Assembly: GCA_035622335.1 (NCBI GenBank)
Contig: DASPVO010000077.1
Location: forward strand, 18,327 to 82,326
Direction of reading: 5' to 3'
DNA length: 64,000 nucleotides
Source: DATJAJ01 sp035622335
GTDB lineage: Archaea > Thermoproteota > Nitrososphaeria > Nitrososphaerales > Gagatemarchaeaceae
Part shown: piece after piece, positions 40,860 through 49,517 of the stretch
Layout of the letters: every line of letters begins with the position of its first letter
Numbering within the stretch: position 1 is the stretch's first letter
The notes under the pieces: model-generated
The model's database searches: none
Told to the model about the DNA's origin: nothing
What the model saw: only the letters and a program-made list of their open reading frames with translations
Made by a program: the position numbers and the translations under genes

Positions 40860-41147
40860 TTGAGTCGAGTTCTTGCCTTCGTGGACATCTTCGTGGAGTC
40901 GCCCATGATGGACGACGTGGTCAAGGCGATGGAAGCCCTGCCTAACGTCGAAGAGCTCTACGAAGTCACCGGAGAATTCGACATAATCTCGCTCGTTTCG
41001 TCAGAGGACATAGAGCAGTTCAGAGATGTTCTGAAGAACAAGATTCTCAAGATAAAGGGCGTCAAGAGCACCGTCAGCTCTGTCGTTCTGGCGGCGCACA
41101 AGGGTCCTCGACTCAAGAACGGCAACGGCGATAAGAAGCCTGCGTGA
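40860..41147 (+). CDS. Stand-alone Lrp/AsnC ligand-binding (RAM) domain protein
   Basis: 95 residues: VLAFVDIFVESPMMDDVVKAMEALPNVEELYEVTGEFDIISLVSSEDIEQFRDVLKNKILKIKGVKSTVSSVVL is a complete RAM (regulation of amino acid metabolism) fold, with no DNA-binding domain. Such proteins bind small ligands or pair with full-length Lrp regulators. TTG 40860 is the start. It lies about 110 bp upstream of kdpA on the same strand. Confidence 0.85.
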   Translation: MSRVLAFVDIFVESPMMDDVVKAMEALPNVEELYEVTGEFDIISLVSSEDIEQFRDVLKNKILKIKGVKSTVSSVVLAAHKGPRLKNGNGDKKPA

Positions 41148-41256
41148 AGGCTTCCAAGGGAAGGGCTTCACGAGGTCATTGAAGTTGAGTAACGGCATTG
41201 CTACTAGGCGGATATCTAGGCGGTCCACGGAGACCGTAGCAGGTTAGGGGCAAGCC

Positions 41257-42915
41257 ATGCTGAGCCTCCCAGAGCTGATTGTGCTCGTCCTGATTCTAGC
41301 AACCATGGTCGCCCTCGGGAGACTGGTCGCCCCGCTCGTGACGCAGACTTTCGACTACAGCAGGACGGGAAGGCTCGACCGATACTACAAGAAGATTGAA
41401 GAGCCAATTCTGCGCTTCATAGGAGCAGACCCGAACCACTCGATGGGATGGAAGGAATACTTCGTAGCCGTGGTGGTCGTGAACTCGGTCCAGGCTGTCT
41501 TCGCTTCCTTCTTCCTCCTCTTTCAAGGTCAGCTCCCGCTCAACCCCCAGGGCTTCCCCGACATCAGGTGGGACCTCGCATTCAATACCGTGGTCTCGAT
41601 AACCACCAACACTAACCTCCAGCACTATAACGGGGAGAACAGCCTGTCATACCTCTCCCAGATGATGGGGATCGTGTTCCTCCAGTTCACGTCCGCTGCG
41701 ACGGGCCTGTCTGTGGGCATCGCGGTTGTGAGAGGGTTCGTCAAGGGTGCGAGGAGCATGGGCAACTTCTACGTCGACTTCGTCAGGGCGATGACGAGAA
41801 TTCTGATTCCTCTCTGCTTTGTGACTGGGCTTGTCCTGGTGGCTCTTGGTGTCCCCCAGACGCTGGGCGGTTATCTGCACGTCCGCACTCTCTCGGGCGC
41901 TCTGCAGACGATCAAGGTTGGGCCCGTGGCTTCGCTCGTGCCCATAATGCAGTACGGGACCAACGGAGGTGGGTACTTCGGTGCGAACTCTGCGTTTCCG
42001 TTTCAGAATCCCAGTCAAGTCACAGACATCCTCGAGATACTGATGATGGCCCTGTTCGGGACATCCCTCCCCTTCGTCTACGGGCAGATGATCGGGAAGA
42101 ACAAGGAGGGAAGGACGATACTTCTCGCCTCCTATGGCCTGTTCGTCATCGACCTCGCGATCGCCTTCATCCCGCAGACGAGCCTCGGGGAGGGGATGGA
42201 GACGAGGTTCGGCTCCTTCATGTCGGTCTTCTGGACGGTGACGACCACGGCTTTCACGACCGGCTCGGTGAACGCAGCTCTTGCGGCCTTCCACCCGCTT
42301 GTGATACTCGCGGGCTTCCTCGGAATGCTGATCCAGGCCACTCCCGGCGGAAAGGGCGTCGGCCTGATGTACATGCTGATGTTCACCGTGATAACGGTAT
42401 TCATTGTCGGCCTCATGGCCGGCAGGACCCCAGAGTACCTGGGTCTGAAGGTCAACGCCAGGGACGTCAAGCTCGCCGTCATCGCATTTCTGACCCACCC
42501 CGTCATAATCCTCGTCCCCACGGTCTTGGCGTTCTCCATCGGAGCAGCTCAGGCTATCGGCCTCGGGAACAACGCGAACGGCTTCACCCAGGTGCTCTGG
42601 GAATTCACATCGGCCGCGGCAAACAATGGGTCCGACTTCATAGGCTCTGGTGCGCAGACCTCTTACTTCTTCAACATCTCGACCGCCTTCGTGATGTTCG
42701 CGGGCCGTTTCATACCGATCGGCGTGATGCTCGCGCTCTCGGCTTCCATGGTAGGCAGGAAGAGGTCTGTGGAGGGAGGGCTCAAGACGGACGGCTTGCT
42801 CTTCACCGCCGTGCTGATTGGCAGCATCCTAATCCTGACTGTCCTCACCTTCTTCCCGTTCCTCGCCCTAGGGCCGATCCTGTCCTTCCTGCAGGGGAAT
42901 ACGAATGGGTTCTAG
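41257..42915 (+). CDS. kdpA: Potassium-transporting ATPase subunit KdpA
   Basis: 552-residue channel-like K+ subunit of the Kdp P-type ATPase. Four pore-loop repeats are recognisable, including VVSITTNTNLQHYNGENSLSYL (first filter region) and MQYGTNGGGYFGANSAFPFQNP (second). Ten or so membrane segments are spread through the chain. ATG 41257 follows GGGGCAAGCC; no KdpF-like small peptide precedes it. It overlaps kdpB by 11 bp. Confidence 0.97.
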   Translation: MLSLPELIVLVLILATMVALGRLVAPLVTQTFDYSRTGRLDRYYKKIEEPILRFIGADPNHSMGWKEYFVAVVVVNSVQAVFASFFLLFQGQLPLNPQGFPDIRWDLAFNTVVSITTNTNLQHYNGENSLSYLSQMMGIVFLQFTSAATGLSVGIAVVRGFVKGARSMGNFYVDFVRAMTRILIPLCFVTGLVLVALGVPQTLGGYLHVRTLSGALQTIKVGPVASLVPIMQYGTNGGGYFGANSAFPFQNPSQVTDILEILMMALFGTSLPFVYGQMIGKNKEGRTILLASYGLFVIDLAIAFIPQTSLGEGMETRFGSFMSVFWTVTTTAFTTGSVNAALAAFHPLVILAGFLGMLIQATPGGKGVGLMYMLMFTVITVFIVGLMAGRTPEYLGLKVNARDVKLAVIAFLTHPVIILVPTVLAFSIGAAQAIGLGNNANGFTQVLWEFTSAAANNGSDFIGSGAQTSYFFNISTAFVMFAGRFIPIGVMLALSASMVGRKRSVEGGLKTDGLLFTAVLIGSILILTVLTFFPFLALGPILSFLQGNTNGF

Positions 42916-45046
42916 ACAGGCGACCACCGGTGAAGGCGCAGCGAGGGAGGCCTCGCTCCCAGCGGTCCTTTTGGACTCGCTGAAACGTCTCAGCCCCATC
43001 TCTCTGAAGTCGAACCCCGTCATGCTCGTCGTCGAGCTCACCTTCTTCATCGTGGCTGCCATGGCGGTCTCCCCAAAGGGCTTCCCCGGGGTGGCAACCG
43101 TGGGCAGCACCGTCTTCTACGTGGAGGTAGCTGCGATTCTCCTGATAACAGTCTGGTTCAGCACCCTGTCCGACTCGCTCGCGGAGCGCCAGGTCAGGAA
43201 CACTGCCAACAGCCTGAGAAAGCTGGAGAGCGAGACGACCGCAACGAAGGTCGTGCAAGACGACACCGGTAGAAAGTACGTCTCCGTCCCGTCGAGCCAG
43301 CTGAGGAAGGGTGACATAATCTCGGTCGAGAAGGACCAAGTCGTCCCCATCGACGCAGACGTGTTGGAAGGGGTGGCGATGGTCGACGAGTCGCTCTTGA
43401 CGGGGGAGTCGGCGCCGGTCAGGAAGGGCGTAGGCGACCAGCTCATCGGCGGTTCGAAACTCCTGAGCGACAGCCTGGTGGGGAGGGTGACGGTGAATCC
43501 AGAGGATACCTACATCAGCCGTATGATCAGGATGGTCGAGTCTTCCAAACGGCCGAAGACGCCGAACGAGGAGGCGATTGAAATTCTTCTCATCGGACTT
43601 ACGCTGATCTTCACGATCATCGTCGCAGCCATTCTGGGGCTTTCTATCGTCCTGGGCCTAGGGGTCGACCTCTCCGTCCTGATCGCGCTCTACGTCTGTC
43701 TCCTTCCGACGACGATCGGAGCTCTGCTTCCCGCCATAGGTCTCTCGGGAATCTCCAGGCTCTATTCGGACAAGATAATCGCAAAGTCGGGCAAGTCAGT
43801 GGAGACGGCTGGCGACGCGGACACCGTCCTCTTGGACAAGACGGGGACCATAACCGTCGGGAACAGGCAGGCCGTGGAATTCAGGCCCCTTTCCGGGCAC
43901 ACGGAAAGGGAGGTGGGAGAGGAAGCATTCCTTGCTTCGTGGAACGACGACACGCCTGAAGGGAGGAGCATCGTCGAACTGGCGCACGCCAAAGGATTCG
44001 TGCCCAAGGAGTTCAACGCGCTGGCGCAGTCCACCAACTACGAGTTCTCCGCGTCCACGCGCACCAGCGGAGTGAGAATGGCTGACACATCGGCCTTCGC
44101 GCTTCCGAAGGGCAACGAGGTCGCTCCCCAACACGAGAGGAGGCGGCGCAAGTTCGAGAAGGAGACGAGCGCGTACGGCTCGGCGGAAATAATCAAGGGC
44201 GCACCCGACTCCATGCTCAGTCTGGCTCAGGCAATCCCGGCCGACTACAGGCCGGTCGTGGACGAAGTCTCGAAGGAGGGGGACACAGCGATAGCGATTG
44301 CGAAGAACGGCGAAGTCACGGGGATCATAAGGCTGAGGGACGTGATCAAACCGGGGATCGAGGAGAAGGTTCGGGCGATGAAGGCCATGGAGATCAAGCC
44401 CGTGATGATCACGGGCGACAACCCCCTGACGGCAGCGAGCATCTCGAAGGAGGTGGGGATCGACCACTACGTGTCTCAGGCGAAGCCCGACGACAAGTAC
44501 CGCGTCGTGCTGGAGGAGAGGGCTCAGTCCAGAATCGTGGCGATGATAGGAGACGGGACAAACGACGCTCCCGCCCTTGCGATCGCCGACGTCGGGCTGG
44601 CGATGAACTCAGGCACCCAGGCGGCAAAGGAGGCCGCGAATATGGTGGACCTGGAGTCCAATCCAGCCAAGGTCATAGACGTGGTGATGCTCGGCAAGCA
44701 GCTCCTTATGACCAGGGGCGCCGTCACCGCGTTCAGCATCGCGAACGACGTCGCGAAGTACTTTGCCATCGTTCCGGTCATGTTCGCGACGATACCGGCT
44801 CTCCAGGCTCTCAACATACTGCACCTGGGACTCCACACCGCCATACTTTCGGCATTGATCTTCAACGCCGTGATCATTCCGCTTCTCATACCGCTCTCCA
44901 TGCGTGGCGTCGAGTTCAAGCCCAGGAGCACGATGAGCATCTTCCTGAGGAACACCATGGTCTACGGCGTCGGAGGAGTGATTGTGCCCTTCGTCGGGAT
45001 CAAGCTGATTGACGTCCTGCTCGTCTACCTGGGAGGACATCCGTAG
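42905..45046 (+). CDS. kdpB: Potassium-transporting ATPase ATP-binding subunit KdpB
   Basis: 713-residue P-type ATPase. The actuator loop is VDESLLTGESAPVRKG; the phosphorylated Asp is D311 in LLDKTGTIT; the nucleotide domain holds KGAPDSM; the hinge is MIGDGTNDAPALAIADVGLAM; and MITGDNPLTAASI is present. It is about 30 residues longer than the common ~680, with extra charged sequence around residue 400 (KGNEVAPQHERRRRKFEKETSAYG). It powers high-affinity K+ uptake under K+ limitation. No kdpD/kdpE sensor genes are in the window. Confidence 0.97.
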   Translation: MGSRQATTGEGAAREASLPAVLLDSLKRLSPISLKSNPVMLVVELTFFIVAAMAVSPKGFPGVATVGSTVFYVEVAAILLITVWFSTLSDSLAERQVRNTANSLRKLESETTATKVVQDDTGRKYVSVPSSQLRKGDIISVEKDQVVPIDADVLEGVAMVDESLLTGESAPVRKGVGDQLIGGSKLLSDSLVGRVTVNPEDTYISRMIRMVESSKRPKTPNEEAIEILLIGLTLIFTIIVAAILGLSIVLGLGVDLSVLIALYVCLLPTTIGALLPAIGLSGISRLYSDKIIAKSGKSVETAGDADTVLLDKTGTITVGNRQAVEFRPLSGHTEREVGEEAFLASWNDDTPEGRSIVELAHAKGFVPKEFNALAQSTNYEFSASTRTSGVRMADTSAFALPKGNEVAPQHERRRRKFEKETSAYGSAEIIKGAPDSMLSLAQAIPADYRPVVDEVSKEGDTAIAIAKNGEVTGIIRLRDVIKPGIEEKVRAMKAMEIKPVMITGDNPLTAASISKEVGIDHYVSQAKPDDKYRVVLEERAQSRIVAMIGDGTNDAPALAIADVGLAMNSGTQAAKEAANMVDLESNPAKVIDVVMLGKQLLMTRGAVTAFSIANDVAKYFAIVPVMFATIPALQALNILHLGLHTAILSALIFNAVIIPLLIPLSMRGVEFKPRSTMSIFLRNTMVYGVGGVIVPFVGIKLIDVLLVYLGGHP

Positions 45047-45052
45047 GGGGCG

Positions 45053-45505
45053 ATGGGATTGACAGATTCAGACTCCGCCCGTCCGCGTTTGGGCACAGCG
45101 ATCAGGCTCTCTCTGATCGCGCTCATCGCGTGCGGACTCATCTTTCCTGTCGTGCTGACAGGATTCGCTCAGGTGCTCTTCCCCAGGCAGGCGAACGGCT
45201 CCATCCTCTACGTCAACGGCGAGGCGGTGGGGTCAAGCCTGATCGCTCAGAACTTCACACAGTCGATATACTTCCAGCCGAGGAACGACAGTGCTTCGGG
45301 AGTCGACCCCGACATCCCCATCGCGCAGGCTTACGGTCAGATACCTCTGATCTCGAACGCCACCGGGATCTCCGCGACTGCGCTCGAGTCGATGGTGAAG
45401 AGCTCGGCCCAGTACACTTTCTTCTTCTTCGGCCCCCAGTATGTCAACGTGGTCCAGCTCAATCTGAGGCTCTACCAGCAGTATCCCGACGTCTACCAGA
45501 AGTAG
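45053..45505 (+). CDS. kdpC: Potassium-transporting ATPase subunit KdpC
   Basis: 150 residues, shorter than the common ~190. An N-terminal membrane anchor (LIALIACGLIFPVVLTGFAQVLF) is followed by LYVNGEAVGSSLIAQNFTQSIYFQPRNDSASGVDPDIPIAQAYGQI, the SGxDP region of KdpC, and a closing VNVVQLNLRLYQQYP in place of VNVLxLNLAL. It completes the Kdp complex. It starts 6 bp after kdpB. Confidence 0.92.
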   Translation: MGLTDSDSARPRLGTAIRLSLIALIACGLIFPVVLTGFAQVLFPRQANGSILYVNGEAVGSSLIAQNFTQSIYFQPRNDSASGVDPDIPIAQAYGQIPLISNATGISATALESMVKSSAQYTFFFFGPQYVNVVQLNLRLYQQYPDVYQK

Positions 45506-45512
45506 AAGCTCG

Positions 45513-46349
45513 TCACTTCACGGCGATTCCACGCTCGTTCTTGGGGAGCTTGGGGAAGCTCATCTTCAGCCCCTTCAGGGTCTCTTCGATGAGGGTGCAG
45601 ACCACAAGGTCTCGGAACCACCCATGGTTGGAAGGAACCACGTACCACGGAGCGTGCTTGGTGCTGGTCCTCCAGATGGCTTCCTCGTACGCCTTGATGT
45701 AATCGTCCCAGTACTCCCTCTCGGGCAGGTCGTTCTGGCTGAACTTCCATTCCTTCGTGGGGTCCTTCAGTCGCTGCTCGATTCTTTCTTTCTGCTCCGC
45801 TTCGTCGATGTTCAGATAGAACTTGAGTATCGTAGTCCCCTCTTGGGCGAGTATCCTTTCGAATTCGACAATCTCATCGTACCTGAGGCGCCAAACCTCA
45901 GTGGGCACGAGCCGGTGGACTCTCTCGATCAGCACCCCTTCGTAGTGACTCCTGTTGAAGATCACTATCTCGCCGCTGGCGGGGACCTGCTGGTGGACTC
46001 TCCACAAGAAGTCCCTGTCCTTCTCGGCCTGAGTCGGTGGTCCAAAGTGAGCCACCCTCACCCCGTCCGGGTTGACGCCCTCGAAGACGCGACGAATCGT
46101 TCCGTCCTTGCCCGATGTGTCCATACCTTGGAGGACCACGAGCAGCTTGTGCGCGTGCTCCGCGAATAGAAGCTCTTGCAGCGGGTCCAGCCTGAAACGG
46201 AGCTTCTCCAGCTCTTTGAGCCCGTCCTCCTTCTTGATCCCCTGCTTGTCTTCGGGGTCCCACTTCTTCAGCCTGACTTTCTCGCCTGGCTCGACCCGGT
46301 AGGCCCAAGGATTCAGGTCCTTCAACCCGTCCCGGCGTAGGTCTCTCAC
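45513..46349 (-). CDS. ppk2: PPK2-family polyphosphate kinase
   Basis: 278 residues. Walker A is VVLQGMDTSGKDGTIRRVFEGVNPDGVRV, then FLWRVHQQVPASGEIVIFNRSHYEGVLIERVH (with the FNRSHYE lid motif) and LKFYLNIDEAEQKERIEQRLKDPTKEWKFS. These are diagnostic for PPK2, which uses polyphosphate to phosphorylate nucleotides or the reverse. Its class (I to III) cannot be set by eye. Convergent with kdpC. Confidence 0.95.
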   Translation of the reverse strand: MRDLRRDGLKDLNPWAYRVEPGEKVRLKKWDPEDKQGIKKEDGLKELEKLRFRLDPLQELLFAEHAHKLLVVLQGMDTSGKDGTIRRVFEGVNPDGVRVAHFGPPTQAEKDRDFLWRVHQQVPASGEIVIFNRSHYEGVLIERVHRLVPTEVWRLRYDEIVEFERILAQEGTTILKFYLNIDEAEQKERIEQRLKDPTKEWKFSQNDLPEREYWDDYIKAYEEAIWRTSTKHAPWYVVPSNHGWFRDLVVCTLIEETLKGLKMSFPKLPKNERGIAVK

Positions 46350-46403
46350 GCTTTAGCCCTTGCTGCGTTAGCTTTTTCGACATCCATCTCACCACCCCGG
46401 GGG

Positions 46404-47321
46404 ATGAAGGTGGGGATACTGGGCGTGACCATGGACCTTGGTCAGACTAGACGCGGTGTCGACATGGGACCGAGCGCGATCAGGATTGCGAGGTTGGACG
46501 AGAGGCTCGCGTCCCTCGGAAACGAGGTTGAGGACTTCGGAAACATATCCGGACCAGACAGGTCCGCCTCGAAGATGGGTCCGGAGAACCTGAGGTTCAT
46601 CGACGAAGTTCTCGAAGTCTGCGCGAGGACCGGGGAGATGGTGTCTCAGATCGTCTCGAGTGGGTACTTCCCGCTGATACTCGGTGGCGACCAGAGCGTT
46701 TCGATAGGCACGTTCGCTGGCCTTTCAGCGAAGGGGTCGAAGAGAGGCATCATATGGGTGGATGCCCATGGAGACTTCAACACAGACAAGACAACCCCTA
46801 GCGGGAACATACACGGGATGGCCCTCGCGGCGGTCCTCGGTCACGGTGACAGCAGGCTCGTCGGCCTGGGCAGGCCGGGGCCGAAGGCCCTGGAGAGAAA
46901 CACCGTGCTGGTCGGAGGGCGTAGCTTCGACGACGAGGAAGCGGAGCTCTTGGCGAAGTCGGATGTCACAGTGTTCACCATGAAGGAGATAGACGCCATG
47001 GGCATGAGGAAGGTCATTGGGAAGGCCATCGACATTGCAAGCAGGGGCGTCAAGGAGGTTCACTTGAGCTTCGACGTTGACGCAGTGGACCCGAGAGAAG
47101 CTCCAGGGACAGGGACGCCTGTGGTTGGAGGCCTAACGTACAGAGAGGCTCAGCTTGCGATGGAGACGCTGTACGACTCGGGGGTCGTGACCTCCGCTGA
47201 ATTCGTCGAAGTCAATCCTATCCTCGACACCGCCAACCATTCAGCCGAGCTTGCCGTGGAGCTCCTCATGTCTCTCTTTGGGAAGAGAATCCTCACCGTG
47301 AGAGGACCAATCCGAGGGTGA
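46404..47321 (+). CDS. Arginase-family ureohydrolase
   Basis: 305-residue binuclear Mn enzyme. GILGVTMDLGQTRRGVDMGPSAIR, LILGGDQSVSIGTFAG, WVDAHGDFNTDKTTPSGNIHGM, and SFDVDAVDPREAPGTGTPVVGGLTYREA carry all the metal-binding Asp and His motifs. The N-terminal GQxRxGVDMGPSAIR block and the TTPSGNIHGM loop are arginase-like (rather than agmatinase), so arginine to ornithine plus urea is the best guess. ATG 46404. Confidence 0.9.
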   Translation: MKVGILGVTMDLGQTRRGVDMGPSAIRIARLDERLASLGNEVEDFGNISGPDRSASKMGPENLRFIDEVLEVCARTGEMVSQIVSSGYFPLILGGDQSVSIGTFAGLSAKGSKRGIIWVDAHGDFNTDKTTPSGNIHGMALAAVLGHGDSRLVGLGRPGPKALERNTVLVGGRSFDDEEAELLAKSDVTVFTMKEIDAMGMRKVIGKAIDIASRGVKEVHLSFDVDAVDPREAPGTGTPVVGGLTYREAQLAMETLYDSGVVTSAEFVEVNPILDTANHSAELAVELLMSLFGKRILTVRGPIRG

Positions 47322-47327
47322 GCCAGG

Positions 47328-47969
47328 GTGTCGGAGGAAGACGTCGAGTACAAGAGAAACGTCAGGACGATGTCGTTCGTGCTCGCGGCCATCGTCATCA
47401 CGATATTCGCCGCGATCTTCATCCCGCCAATAGTCAACCCCCTCCACGAGGAGTTCCAATCTTCGGCCTCGGTGAACTCAGCCGAGGGCTTCCAGCTCAC
47501 GGTTAGAGAAAACGCGACGAAAATCACCGAAGGCGGAGCTGTAAACATGACGGGCCTCATGAACAACACGTCAAACGTCATACTGAACGACTCAACTTCG
47601 GACCAGTGGCCGTACAGCGGACTCTACTCCTACCCCTGCCGGAACGGCTGGCCGATGGGCTTCGGCATCATGCAAGGATACTACACCTCAGACAACTACT
47701 CTCTCGGCCAACTTCTGAGACTGGTCACGCCCGTCCCAGAGCCGTGCCCTGTCGGCGGGTCCCCTCCTGACTACATACTCCTGGAGCCCTACACCCCATA
47801 TTCGATAGCGAGCACCGCTTCGGGTCTTGAGCGGTGGACCCTGAGTTTCAGCCTCACGACGTCAGGGTACATTTCTGGAAACGGAACGGGACACTTCAGC
47901 GGTGTCTACACTGTCATTCTAGCTGACGAGTGGGGAGATGTCGTAGTGACCCACTTCAAATCAGGGTAA
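47328..47969 (+). CDS. Secreted/membrane-anchored protein, paralogue of the 23.8 kb gene
   Basis: 213 residues from GTG 47328, 6 bp after the arginase gene. The N-terminal TMSFVLAAIVITIFAAIFIPPIV segment is a signal anchor. Outside it, YSYPCRNGWPMGFGIMQGYYTSDNYSLGQLLRL and the C-terminal GHFSGVYTVILADEWGDVVVTHF match the corresponding blocks of the secreted protein at 23843-24583. Many Asn-X-Ser/Thr sites are present. Function unknown. Confidence 0.65.
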   Translation: MSEEDVEYKRNVRTMSFVLAAIVITIFAAIFIPPIVNPLHEEFQSSASVNSAEGFQLTVRENATKITEGGAVNMTGLMNNTSNVILNDSTSDQWPYSGLYSYPCRNGWPMGFGIMQGYYTSDNYSLGQLLRLVTPVPEPCPVGGSPPDYILLEPYTPYSIASTASGLERWTLSFSLTTSGYISGNGTGHFSGVYTVILADEWGDVVVTHFKSG

Positions 47970-47975
47970 TACAGG

Positions 47976-48137
47976 TCAGAGAATTCCCAGTAATATCAGA
48001 ACCAGCAGGATGATTATTATCACGATGAGTATGGCAACGATGTGAGCGTATCCCCTTCTTGGCTTCGGGGCTCGTTCTCCAGAGATGAAGAGTGCTAGGA
48101 ACTCAAAGAGGGAAAGGAGCTTGCCTTCCACCGTCAC
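47976..48137 (-). CDS. Small tail-anchored membrane protein
   Basis: 53 residues from GTG 48137 (second GTG at 48131 possible). An amphipathic N-terminal stretch (GKLLSLFEFLALFISGERAPKPRRG) is followed by one very hydrophobic C-terminal helix (VAILIVIIIILLVLILLGIL). It lies 12 bp downstream of the Lys-rich small gene, so the two form an operon. Too short for most gene callers, but the composition is far from random. No family recognised. Confidence 0.5.
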   Translation of the reverse strand: MTVEGKLLSLFEFLALFISGERAPKPRRGYAHIVAILIVIIIILLVLILLGIL

Positions 48138-48149
48138 TGTTCTCGCTTC

Positions 48150-48329
48150 CTAGCCGAGGCCGAGCTCAGGGAACTTCGCCTGAATTAGACCCAGTTCCTT
48201 CTGGAGGGTGCGTATCCTCTCCGCATACTTTTTCATGTTCGCGTTGTCCTTCTGAACCTTCGCAACCTTGTATCCTCTCCATGCCTTCTTGAGCGCCCCC
48301 CAAGTCTGACCCTTGTTGTAGGTAGACAA
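48150..48329 (-). CDS. Small Lys-rich helical protein
   Basis: 59 residues from TTG 48329: TYNKGQTWGALKKAWRGYKVAKVQKDNANMKKYAERIRTLQKELGLIQAKFPELGLG. Highly basic in the first half with a coiled second half, it could bind nucleic acid. A good TATA box (CTTAAATAGG, 48362-48371) lies at the right distance for a short leader, which supports expression. Similar small Lys-rich proteins occur in thaumarchaeal genomes; I do not know a function. Confidence 0.6.
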   Translation of the reverse strand: MSTYNKGQTWGALKKAWRGYKVAKVQKDNANMKKYAERIRTLQKELGLIQAKFPELGLG

Positions 48330-48361
48330 TTTCGAATCCTGTTCGACCCGAACCTCGAAAT

Positions 48362-48371
48362 CCTATTTAAG
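48362..48371 (-). promoter_or_regulatory. TATA box of the small-protein operon
   Basis: Minus-strand CTTAAATAGG lies about 38 bp upstream of the TTG at 48329, predicting transcription from about 48340 and an 11-nt leader. This supports the two small genes 48150-48329 and 47976-48137. Confidence 0.5.
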
Positions 48372-48388
48372 AATGATTGGCGCTTTGT

Positions 48389-48811
48389 TCACTCGTACTC
48401 TTCGAATTCTGGCGGCTTGGGCTTTCCTTTCACGACCTCGAAGGGGATTCTGGTCCCCTCTCTGTTGTAGACGCCGAGACACCTCTCATCGGTGTAAGGA
48501 AATCCCATTATGACCATGACCCGACCTGTGACGTGCAGCAGGTCTTCGCTGGAAGGGACCGCGTATCCCGAAGGATGCGAGTGTGCCACTCCGAGATAGG
48601 ACGGGTCCACTGGGATCATCCACCAGTTGAACGACGAGTAGCTCCTGGCGTGCACCGCGGCGGGAGGGATCACGACGCCGGTGACGTCCGCAACGTCTTT
48701 GCGGACCTTCCCTCTTATCAAGAGGATTCCCTCTCTAGGGTGATTCATCTTTGAGTAGCTGAGCAGACTGTTTACAACGTCGGTGGTGAAGACCACTTTC
48801 TGAACTGGCAA
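48389..48811 (-). CDS. JAMM/MPN-type metalloprotease
   Basis: 140-residue single JAB1/MPN domain. The JAMM motif is complete: Glu27 in HPREGILLIRG, then His77-x-His79, Ser87 and Asp90 in AHSHPSGYAVPSSED. Archaeal homologues remove ubiquitin-like modifiers or release sulfur-carrier tails. Its place 700 bp from the proteasome alpha gene, on the other side of an amidotransferase, fits a protein-deconjugation role but does not prove it. Its upstream gene is 6 bp away, so the two are co-transcribed. Confidence 0.9.
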   Translation of the reverse strand: MPVQKVVFTTDVVNSLLSYSKMNHPREGILLIRGKVRKDVADVTGVVIPPAAVHARSYSSFNWWMIPVDPSYLGVAHSHPSGYAVPSSEDLLHVTGRVMVIMGFPYTDERCLGVYNREGTRIPFEVVKGKPKPPEFEEYE

Positions 48812-48817
48812 GCTTGT

Positions 48818-49405
48818 CTACCTCAGCTGGCCGATGAAGTTTCGTAGGATCGTTCTTCCGTCTGGGTTTCTTTCGCTGTTCCTTTCGGGGTGGAACTGTA
48901 TCCCCCATATTGGCCGGTTTCTGTGTTTCATAGCGCTGACGCGGCTGCTCTCGCTCTCTGCGAGCAATTTGAAGGGCCTGGGAGTGGTCTCGACCACTTC
49001 ATAGTGAGACTCGAAGACAGAAATCGTCTCCGAGAGACCCGCAAACAGCCCGCTTTGATCGAGGACGCGAGTCCTTACGTACTTCCTCGTAGGACGTTCC
49101 GTCTTCTGGACTCGGCTCCCAAAGGCAGCGCCTAAGAGTTGATGGCCGAAGCAGATGCCGAGCACATGAGTGGATGTGTCAACCGCGGCTTCGGTCTCTG
49201 ACGAGTACTTTGTCCTCGTGGCCCTGTCTGAGAGCATCGCGCGCGACCCGCTCAGAACCACTCCGTCGAACGAGTTGAACAGTCTCGCTGACACTTCTCT
49301 CTTGTCTGCGACGGTCACCGCGGCACCCTGGACCGCAATAGCCGATTTCAGCTCCTGCATCGACTTCCTTGTGTAGAAATTGTTGACTAGGAGGACACGC
49401 GGCAA
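48818..49405 (-). CDS. Class I glutamine amidotransferase
   Basis: 195 residues from TTG 49405. Nucleophile Cys lies in VLGICFGHQLLGAAFG, and the His/Glu pair in IWGIQFHPERN. The family hydrolyses glutamine and passes ammonia to a partner synthase; GMP synthase subunit A and similar stand-alone domains look like this, but no synthase subunit is adjacent. A TATA-like GCTTAAAAG (49436-49445 on the minus strand) supports this start rather than the TTG at 49456, which would add 17 residues. Confidence 0.88.
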   Translation of the reverse strand: MPRVLLVNNFYTRKSMQELKSAIAVQGAAVTVADKREVSARLFNSFDGVVLSGSRAMLSDRATRTKYSSETEAAVDTSTHVLGICFGHQLLGAAFGSRVQKTERPTRKYVRTRVLDQSGLFAGLSETISVFESHYEVVETTPRPFKLLAESESSRVSAMKHRNRPIWGIQFHPERNSERNPDGRTILRNFIGQLR

Positions 49406-49467
49406 CGACGGCTCCGATTCCTTTTCTGAATATGAACTTTTAAGCGATGTCGTCAAATCAAAGGAAA

Positions 49468-49504
49468 GAATTTAAAACGGTGCCGCCGGGTTCGGGAAAA
49501 GGAG
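49468..49504 (+). promoter_or_regulatory. psmA: psmA promoter and ribosome binding site
   Basis: GAATTTAAAAC (49468-49478) is a TATA box, predicting transcription from about 49498. AAAAGGAG follows at 49498-49505, then ATG at 49518. This is the main promoter of the proteasome/exosome operon. Confidence 0.55.
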
Positions 49505-49517
49505 ATTGGTCTAGCAA

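Noticed and set aside
41647..42498. 283-codon His/Asp-rich frame antisense to kdpA
   Set aside because: The composition is typical of antisense to membrane-protein codons, and kdpA is unequivocal.
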